Made by a program: the position numbers and the translations under genes
The notes under the pieces: model-generated
Told to the model about the DNA's origin: nothing
Databases searched by the model: none
Seen by the model: the letters and a program-made list of their open reading frames with translations, nothing else
Source of the DNA: an uncultured Pseudoxanthomonas sp.
GTDB taxonomy: Bacteria; Pseudomonadota; Gammaproteobacteria; Xanthomonadales; Xanthomonadaceae
DNA length: 7,789 bases
Direction: 5' to 3'
NCBI RefSeq assembly: GCF_946886695.1
Contig: NZ_CAMPJD010000085.1
Location: 1-7,789, forward strand
Shown: piece by piece, positions 1 to 4,741 of the stretch
How the letters are laid out: each line of letters starts with the position of its first letter
Numbering within the stretch: position 1 is the stretch's first letter

Positions 1-888
1 GCCGATGGCGAGGTCGCGGGCGAAGCTTTCCGGCACCTTGATCTCGACTTCGAACACCGACAGGTCCACCACGCTCAGCACCGGCGCGTTGATCGCCACG
101 TTGGAGCGCTGCACCGCCTGGATCTGGCCAACCTGGCCATCGAACGGTGCGCGCAGGGTCAGTGCATCCACCTGGCGTTGCACTTCGGTCACTACCGCGC
201 GCTGGCGTTGGGCCAGCAACTGCTTGTTGCGCGCATCCAGACCCGCGCCCTGGCCCTGCAGCCCTGCGTCCTTGCGCGCGTGGGACAGTGCGATCTCGGC
301 CTTGCGCAGGTTGTCTTGCGCTTCCAGCACATCGACCTGCGGCACCGCGCCGCCTTCGAAGCCGCGCTGGTAGCGCTGCAGCGTGCGTTCGGCGGCCTGG
401 CGCTCGATCTCCGCCTGGTCCAGTGCCTTCTGCGCATTGGCGCGGGTGACGCTGGCATCCAGTGTCGCGCGGCTGGATTCGGCTTCAAGGCCGGCCAGGG
501 TGGTCTGCTCCTGCGCCAGCTTGCTGCGCAGTTCGGGGCTGTCGATCTCGGCCAGCGGCTGGCCCTGCTTCACCTGGTCGCCCGCGACCACCTTCAGCGT
601 CACCACGCCCCCGGCCACCGCGTACAGGGTGGGGCTGTTGGCGGCGATCACGCGGCCATCGGCGGCGATGTCGCGCACCAGGTCGCCGCGGGTGACTTCG
701 GCGATGCGCAGGCGCGCGCCGTCGATGGAGGTGGTTCCCGCCAGCCAGCCGCGGGCGGCGAACACGATGCCCGTCAGCAGCAGCGCGCCGCCAACGGCAG
801 GCCACACCCAACGGCGCCATGCCGGTCGGGCCTGGGTGGAACTGAGCACTCGGTCTTGGGCGGAGGTGTCCCGAATCATCGGCGGCAT
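1..888 (-). CDS. Periplasmic adaptor (membrane fusion) protein of a tripartite efflux/secretion system, MacA/HlyD-like, 3' end beyond window
   Basis: Proteins of this family are anchored in the inner membrane and bridge an inner-membrane ABC or RND pump to an outer-membrane channel. The 296 codons seen stay open to the left edge, so the C-terminus is missing. Residues 1-25 look cytoplasmic, about 26-49 form one hydrophobic membrane anchor, about 91-116 (VAGGVVTLKV...GQPLAEID) form the first lipoyl half, about 118-245 are a heptad-rich, Gln/Glu/Ala/Arg-rich coiled-coil hairpin, and about 241-277 (LRAPFDGQVG...APVLSVVDLS) form the second lipoyl half. A beta-barrel domain begins at about 279. 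The order is complete for the family as far as it goes. The start at 888 is the first ATG; an in-frame ATG at 879 is the alternative. Neither has a strong Shine-Dalgarno sequence. Gene order in relatives suggests ABC ATP-binding and permease genes beyond the left edge (inference). Transcription probably starts near 906 from the sigma-54 promoter described separately. The pump type cannot be decided from this fragment. Confidence 0.9.
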   Translation of the reverse strand, partial: MPPMIRDTSAQDRVLSSTQARPAWRRWVWPAVGGALLLTGIVFAARGWLAGTTSIDGARLRIAEVTRGDLVRDIAADGRVIAANSPTLYAVAGGVVTLKVVAGDQVKQGQPLAEIDSPELRSKLAQEQTTLAGLEAESSRATLDASVTRANAQKALDQAEIERQAAERTLQRYQRGFEGGAVPQVDVLEAQDNLRKAEIALSHARKDAGLQGQGAGLDARNKQLLAQRQRAVVTEVQRQVDALTLRAPFDGQVGQIQAVQRSNVAINAPVLSVVDLSVFEVEIKVPESFARDLAIG

Positions 889-916
889 GCGTTCTGTGGA
901 ATGACCTGCATGTATC

Positions 917-932
917 AGCAGGATGCGTGCCA
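917..932 (-). promoter_or_regulatory. Sigma-54 (RpoN) -24/-12 promoter of the adaptor gene
   Basis: On the minus strand the sequence is TGGCACGCATCCTGCT, against the sigma-54 consensus TGGCACG-N4-TTGCW. The only mismatch is C for the first T of TTGC. The invariant GG (931-930) and GC (919-918) are separated by exactly 10 nt, as required. Taking 918 as -12 puts the transcription start near 906 and gives a leader of about 18 nt before the ATG at 888. A sigma-54 promoter needs an ATP-dependent enhancer-binding activator, and candidate sites lie upstream (961-1042). I see the motif; its use as a promoter is inferred from the match, the spacing and the context. Confidence 0.78.
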
Positions 933-936
933 AACA

Positions 937-949
937 CAAGCGATTGATT
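937..949 (-). promoter_or_regulatory. Probable IHF binding site between sigma-54 promoter and enhancer cluster
   Basis: The minus-strand sequence AATCAATCGCTTG matches the IHF consensus WATCAANNNNTTR at every defined position, in a locally AT-rich patch (about 932-954) of an otherwise GC-rich region. IHF commonly bends DNA between enhancer sites and sigma-54 promoters so that the bound activator can reach the polymerase. The centre is only about 37 bp upstream of the inferred start site, close to the promoter for a classical IHF site, which tempers the call. Confidence 0.5.
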
Positions 950-984
950 TCAAAGGGGGTTGTCCGGTGCGGGTGACTGTCCGG

Positions 985-998
985 GTGTCCGCGGACAC
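985..998. repeat. Perfect 14-bp palindrome GTGTCCGCGGACAC
   Basis: Two 7-bp arms meet with no spacer. This is the most symmetrical site in the TGTCCG cluster and the one nearest the sigma-54 promoter. It suits a homodimeric DNA-binding protein. Confidence 0.8.
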
Positions 999-1003
999 TC
1001 GAC

Positions 1004-1018
1004 GGACAGGGCCTGTCC
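1004..1018. repeat. Perfect 15-bp inverted repeat GGACAGGGCCTGTCC
   Basis: Seven-base arms flank a single central G at 1011. The outer five bases of each arm are the GGACA/TGTCC core of the cluster, but the half-sites are in the opposite order to those of the palindrome at 985-998. Confidence 0.75.
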
Positions 1019-1023
1019 AGTGC

Positions 1024-1042
1024 CGGACACGTAGAATGTCCG
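1024..1042. repeat. Inverted repeat CGGACA-N7-TGTCCG
   Basis: Six-base arms at 1024-1029 and 1037-1042 are exact complements. The spacer contains TAGAA of the candidate glmS -10 element, so a protein bound here would probably also affect glmS transcription. Confidence 0.65.
1032..1037 (+). promoter_or_regulatory. Candidate -10 element for glmS
   Basis: TAGAAT differs from the sigma-70 -10 consensus TATAAT at one base and would give a start near 1043-1045, about 30 nt before the glmS ATG. No convincing -35 hexamer lies 16-18 bp upstream, where the GC-rich TGTCCG cluster sits. The promoter may therefore be weak or activator-assisted, or the true one may be elsewhere in 889-1073. Confidence 0.3.
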
Positions 1043-1073
1043 TTCGTTTGACTCAGATGGAAGACACAGGCCT

Positions 1074-2900
1074 ATGTGCGGAATTGTGGGTGCGATCGCC
1101 GATCGCGACGTGGTGCCGGTACTGATCGAAGGACTGAAGCGGCTGGAATACCGGGGCTACGATTCCGCCGGCATCGCCGTGGTCAGGCAGCAGGACGTGC
1201 ACCGCGTGCGCCGCACGGGCCGCGTGGCCGAGATGGAGGGCGCCGCCGCTGCCGAAGGCCTCAATGCCAGCCTGGGCATCGGGCACACGCGCTGGGCGAC
1301 CCATGGCGGCGTCACCGAGGCCAACGCACATCCTCATATCAGCCACGGCGTGGCGCTGGTGCACAACGGCATCATCGAGAACCACGAGGAACAGCGCGAG
1401 AAACTGCGCGCGCTGGGCTATGTGTTCGAGTCGCAGACCGACACCGAGGTCATCGCGCACCTGATGCATCACCACCTGAAGGGCGGCGACGACCTGCTGG
1501 CCGCGCTGCAGCGCACGGTGAAGGAACTCACCGGCGCCTACGCGCTGGCCGTGGTCAGCCGCCAGGAACCGGACCGCATGGTCTGCGCGCGCATGGGCTG
1601 CCCGCTGCTGATCGGCCTGGGCGAAGGCGAGAACTTCATCGCCTCCGACGTCTCCGCGATCATCCAGGCGACGCGCCGGGTGATCTTCCTGGAAGAGGGC
1701 GACACCGCCGAAGTGACGCGCGAAGGCGTCAAGGTGTTCGACGGCCAGAATGCACCCGTCCAGCGCGACGTGCATGTGTCCGACGTGTCGCTGGCGTCGC
1801 TGGAACTGGGCCCGTACCGCCACTTCATGCAGAAGGAAATCCACGAGCAGCCGCGCGCGATCGCCGACACCATCGAGGCGGTGGTCGACGGCGGCTTCTC
1901 GCCCGCGCTGTTCGGCGCCAACGCCGAAGCGGCGCTGAAGGACATCGAAGGCGTGCAGATCCTCGCCTGCGGCACCAGCTATTACGCCGGCATGACCGCG
2001 CGCTACTGGCTGGAAGCCATCGCCGGCGTGCCGTGCAACGTCGAGATCGCCAGCGAGTACCGCTACCGCGCCGCATACGCGAACCCAAAGCATTTGATCG
2101 TCACCATCTCGCAGTCCGGCGAAACCCTGGACACGATGGAAGCGCTGAAGTACGCCAAGTCGCTGGGTCATGAGCACACGCTCTCGATCTGCAACGTGCC
2201 CGAGAGCGCGATCCCGCGCGCAAGCGAACTCGTTTGCTATACCCGCGCCGGCGCCGAGATCGGCGTGGCCTCCACCAAGGCCTTCACCACCCAGTTGGCG
2301 GCGCTGTTCCAGCTGACCGTCGTGCTGGGCAAGCTGCGCGGCAAGGTCACGCCGGAACAGGAAGCCGACTACCTGGAGCAACTGCGCCACCTGCCGGGCA
2401 GCGTGCAGCACGCGCTGAACCTGGAGCCGCAGATCGCGGCGTGGGCGGAACGCTTCGCGCCGAAGTCCGACGCGCTGTTCCTCGGTCGCGGCCTGCACTA
2501 TCCGATCGCGCTGGAAGGCGCGCTCAAGCTGAAGGAAATCTCCTACATCCATGCCGAGGCCTACCCGGCCGGCGAGTTGAAGCACGGCCCGCTGGCGCTG
2601 GTGGACGCCGACATGCCGGTGGTGGTGATCGCGCCCAACGACGTGCTGCTGGAGAAAGTGAAGTCCAACATGCAGGAAGTGCGCGCGCGCGGCGGCGAAC
2701 TGTTCGTGTTCACCGACCAGGACAGCCACTTCAGCGAATCCGAAGGCGTGCACGTCATCCGCACCCCGCGCCACGTCGGCGTGCTCAGCCCCATCGTGCA
2801 CACCATCCCCGTGCAGCTGCTGGCGTACCACACCGCACTGGCGCGCGGCACCGACGTGGACAAGCCGCGCAACCTGGCGAAGTCGGTGACGGTGGAGTAA
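1074..2900 (+). CDS. glmS: Glutamine--fructose-6-phosphate aminotransferase (isomerizing), glucosamine-6-phosphate synthase
   Basis: This cytoplasmic enzyme converts fructose-6-phosphate and glutamine to glucosamine-6-phosphate and glutamate, the first step towards UDP-GlcNAc for peptidoglycan and LPS. At 608 residues it is the standard length. The start ATG is fixed by the N-terminal MCGIVG, because Cys2 becomes the N-terminal glutaminase nucleophile after Met removal. The class II glutaminase domain (about 2-220) has [17 protein letters not shown] (Arg73, Trp74), [10 protein letters not shown] (Asn98, Gly99) and Asp123. Two SIS isomerase domains follow: the first (about 285-425) with CGTS 299-302, SQSGET 346-351 and [10 protein letters not shown] from 399, the second (about 458-598) with Glu488 and His504. 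The conserved tail [13 protein letters not shown] includes Lys603. Nothing essential is missing. Possible ribosome-binding sequences are GGAAG at 1059-1063 or AGG at 1068-1070. It appears monocistronic: the upstream gene is divergent, and the downstream gene converges with a single base between stop codons. Confidence 0.98.
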   Translation: MCGIVGAIADRDVVPVLIEGLKRLEYRGYDSAGIAVVRQQDVHRVRRTGRVAEMEGAAAAEGLNASLGIGHTRWATHGGVTEANAHPHISHGVALVHNGIIENHEEQREKLRALGYVFESQTDTEVIAHLMHHHLKGGDDLLAALQRTVKELTGAYALAVVSRQEPDRMVCARMGCPLLIGLGEGENFIASDVSAIIQATRRVIFLEEGDTAEVTREGVKVFDGQNAPVQRDVHVSDVSLASLELGPYRHFMQKEIHEQPRAIADTIEAVVDGGFSPALFGANAEAALKDIEGVQILACGTSYYAGMTARYWLEAIAGVPCNVEIASEYRYRAAYANPKHLIVTISQSGETLDTMEALKYAKSLGHEHTLSICNVPESAIPRASELVCYTRAGAEIGVASTKAFTTQLAALFQLTVVLGKLRGKVTPEQEADYLEQLRHLPGSVQHALNLEPQIAAWAERFAPKSDALFLGRGLHYPIALEGALKLKEISYIHAEAYPAGELKHGPLALVDADMPVVVIAPNDVLLEKVKSNMQEVRARGGELFVFTDQDSHFSESEGVHVIRTPRHVGVLSPIVHTIPVQLLAYHTALARGTDVDKPRNLAKSVTVE

Positions 2901-2901
2901 G

Positions 2902-4689
2902 TCAGTCGCCGGCGACGGGATCGCCGGCCGACCATGCGTGCGCCTGCAGGTGGTCGAGCAGCGCGTTGACCCGCCCGCGCGCGGCGACGCCGTGCACCGG
3001 CAGGGCGAGGCTGTCGCCGGGACGCGCGGCGGACAGGATCGAGCGCACGGCCTCGGTTTCGTCCCGGCATTCGTCGATGGCGCCATCGGCCACGCCGTGG
3101 CGCACCAGCGCTGCGTGCAGCAATCGGCCCACCTCGCCGCTTTCGCGTCCGCGCATGTAGCCTTCCATGTCCTTGAGCACCACGTGGTCGGGGCGAAACG
3201 ACGCGGCGGTGGCGGCTAGGTCGGCAATGGCCTCGTCGCTGCGGTCGCCGGCCTGGCCGAGCAGCAGGTGCAGGCGTCCGCCGTCGCGGTGCGCCTGGCG
3301 GACCAGATCGAGAAACTGCGCCAGGCCATCGGGGTTGTGTGCGTAGTCCACGTAGACCTGCACGCCGCCGCCGAGGACCCAGCGCTGCAGGCGGCCGGGG
3401 TTGTCGCGGTTGTCGCGGCCGAAGCGGGCGAGCACGGCGGCGATCGTCGCCGGCGCGATCCCCAGCCCGCTAGCGGCGAGGGCAGCGGCGGCGCAGTTCT
3501 GCACGTTGTGCGCGGCCAGGCCGCCGAGGGTCAGCGGCATGCCGGCGACCGCGCCGAGATCGTGGGTGCGGGCACCGTCGAACAGCCACAGGTGGCCGTC
3601 ACGCACGCCGCAGCTGCGGCGACCCTCGGCGCGCGCCTGCCGCAACAGCGGATGGTCGTCGTCGGTGGAGAACCAGGCCAGCGGTACTTCGAGACGGGTA
3701 GCATGGCGGCGCAGCAGTTCGTTGTCGGCATTGAGCACGAGCATGCCGTCGGCGTCGATGGCGCGGGCCACGGTCAACTTCACGTCGGCCAGGCCGTCGA
3801 GGTCGTGGATGCCGTATTCGCCGAAGTGGTCGGGGCTGACGTTGGTGACCACGGCCACGTCGGCGCGTTCGATCGCCAGGCCGCGGCGCAGCAGGCCGCC
3901 GCGCGCGGTCTCCAGGATCGCGGCCTGGGTCCGGCGATCGCGCAGCAGGCTGCGCGCGCCACCGGGGCCAGAATAGTCGCCACCCTCGATCAGGCCGCCA
4001 TCGAGGTAGATGCCGTCGGTGCAGCTGTTGGCGGCATGCCAGCCATGGGCGATCGCCATCGCGGTGAGCAGGCGCACGGTGGTGGTCTTGCCGTTGGAGC
4101 CGGTGACCAGGGCCACGGGAATCGCGTGCAGGTCCTGCCACGGCACATCATCGGGCATCGGCAGGGCAGCGTTGTCCCAGGTGAGGCTGCCGCTGCCCAT
4201 GCCGATGGACAGTCGCTCGTCGTCGAGCAGCAGCGGCACGGCGTGTGCACGCGCGGCCTCGCGCAGGGCGGGCAGTCGCGGCAGGCTTTCGGCCGCAGCG
4301 ATGGCGCGCAGCAGGCGCAGGTCCGCGTCATCGTCGACGAACGAGGGATGGCCCGGCTGCAGCGCGGGTTCGCCGATGCCCCTCCCGGCCGCGGCCAGGG
4401 CGGACAGCCAGGCCCATTCGTTCACGTCGGCGGCGGTGTACAGCATGTCGCCGGGTGCAGCGAAGGCGAGGCTGGCGCCGCTGGCGTGCTCCCGCACCGT
4501 CACCGGGCCGTCCGGCCAGCCCAGGGCAGCGCGCGCGCGGGCGATGCGTCGCTTCCAGTCTTCGATCAGGGCGGTTGGAACCGGGGCACCCACCATTGTT
4601 TCCAGCACCGCGCCGGGTCCGGCGAAGTACAGGTTGGGCCCGGTCAGGCGGCGCAGGTCGTCGAACGGCAAGGGAACGGATTCACTCAT
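2902..4689 (-). CDS. Mur-ligase-family protein paralogous to the C-terminal domain of cyanophycin synthetase, function unknown
   Basis: The protein has 595 residues. From about 190 it is a Mur-type ATP-dependent amide ligase: P-loop GSNGKTTT 197-204, TDGIY 224-228, ETARGGLLRRG 260-270, SPDHFGEYG 285-293, LNADN 319-323, HNVQN 394-398, NPGR 430-433, DYAHNPDG 448-455, GDRSDE 481-486 and GRESGE 514-519. These follow the motifs of the CphA ligase domain next door one for one, so the two are paralogues. Residues 1-185 (starting FDDLRRLTGPNLYF) are neither ATP-grasp nor a domain I recognise. It has no signal peptide or membrane segment, so it should be cytoplasmic. The start at 4689 is the only plausible one: no ATG, GTG or TTG lies in frame in the 52-nt gap after cphA, although the Shine-Dalgarno sequence is poor. 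Position after cphB-cphA suggests a role in cyanophycin or a related peptide. It is not a CphA2, which keeps an ATP-grasp module, nor a cell-wall MurC-F by context. The substrate is unknown. Confidence 0.9.
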   Translation of the reverse strand: MSESVPLPFDDLRRLTGPNLYFAGPGAVLETMVGAPVPTALIEDWKRRIARARAALGWPDGPVTVREHASGASLAFAAPGDMLYTAADVNEWAWLSALAAAGRGIGEPALQPGHPSFVDDDADLRLLRAIAAAESLPRLPALREAARAHAVPLLLDDERLSIGMGSGSLTWDNAALPMPDDVPWQDLHAIPVALVTGSNGKTTTVRLLTAMAIAHGWHAANSCTDGIYLDGGLIEGGDYSGPGGARSLLRDRRTQAAILETARGGLLRRGLAIERADVAVVTNVSPDHFGEYGIHDLDGLADVKLTVARAIDADGMLVLNADNELLRRHATRLEVPLAWFSTDDDHPLLRQARAEGRRSCGVRDGHLWLFDGARTHDLGAVAGMPLTLGGLAAHNVQNCAAAALAASGLGIAPATIAAVLARFGRDNRDNPGRLQRWVLGGGVQVYVDYAHNPDGLAQFLDLVRQAHRDGGRLHLLLGQAGDRSDEAIADLAATAASFRPDHVVLKDMEGYMRGRESGEVGRLLHAALVRHGVADGAIDECRDETEAVRSILSAARPGDSLALPVHGVAARGRVNALLDHLQAHAWSAGDPVAGD

Positions 4690-4720
4690 GCGGCAGGTCG
4701 TGGGTGGAGAGCGCGATCGG

Positions 4721-4741
4721 GCGGTTGCGGATCGCCACCGC
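4721..4741 (-). promoter_or_regulatory. Hairpin directly after the cphA stop codon
   Basis: On the minus strand the 21 nt starting immediately after the cphA TGA can fold into a 9-bp stem (GCGGTGGCG with CGCAACCGC, one G-A mismatch) around a 3-nt ATC loop. No T-run follows, so it is not a classical intrinsic terminator. It could protect the cphB-cphA transcript from 3' exonucleases or lower expression of the downstream ligase gene; both are inference. Confidence 0.4.

Larger units (their letters stand above)
961..1042. promoter_or_regulatory. Cluster of TGTCCG/CGGACA hexamers, probable enhancer sites for a transcriptional activator
   Basis: Exact TGTCCG occurs at 961, 978, 986 and 1037, exact CGGACA at 992, 1003 and 1024, and a 5/6 copy (TGTCCA) at 1014. 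Eight copies of one hexamer in 82 bp is far above chance. Six of the copies form three inverted-repeat pairs centred at about 991.5, 1011 and 1033, spaced about 20 and 22 bp apart, close to two helical turns, so they face the same side of the DNA. Relative to the inferred sigma-54 start at 906 the centres lie at about -86, -105 and -127, a usual range for NtrC-type enhancer sites. The cognate regulator is not in the window. Confidence 0.7.

Noticed and set aside
485..937. 150-codon minus-strand open frame covering the adaptor start
   Set aside because: It is Arg/Pro-rich and in a different frame from the adaptor, which has a membrane anchor, lipoyl halves and coiled coil in the expected order.
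178..1125. 315-codon plus-strand open frame overlapping the adaptor gene, the intergenic region and the glmS start
   Set aside because: It crosses the regulatory region and overlaps glmS in another frame, with shadow-type composition; the minus-strand adaptor frame explains 1-888.
2905..2916. Palindrome GTCGCCGGCGAC just past the glmS stop as a terminator
   Set aside because: It has no loop and no T-run and lies inside the ligase coding sequence; GC-rich palindromes of this size are common in such genomes.
1053..3086. 677-codon minus-strand open frame opposite glmS
   Set aside because: It is the antisense shadow of a GC-rich gene: His/Arg/Ala/Gln-rich composition, no recognisable domain, while the plus strand encodes a complete GlmS.
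2902..4689. Identification of the ligase as MurE, MurF, folylpolyglutamate synthase or CphA2
   Set aside because: Its motifs follow the CphA ligase domain rather than cell-wall Mur enzymes, it sits in a cyanophycin operon, and it lacks the ATP-grasp module that CphA2 requires.
4682..4741. Extension of CphA by stop-codon readthrough (19 codons ending at 4682), or a small coding frame in the gap
   Set aside because: No recoding signal is visible, the extension has no recognisable feature, and the gap is better explained by the stem-loop and leader of the ligase gene.
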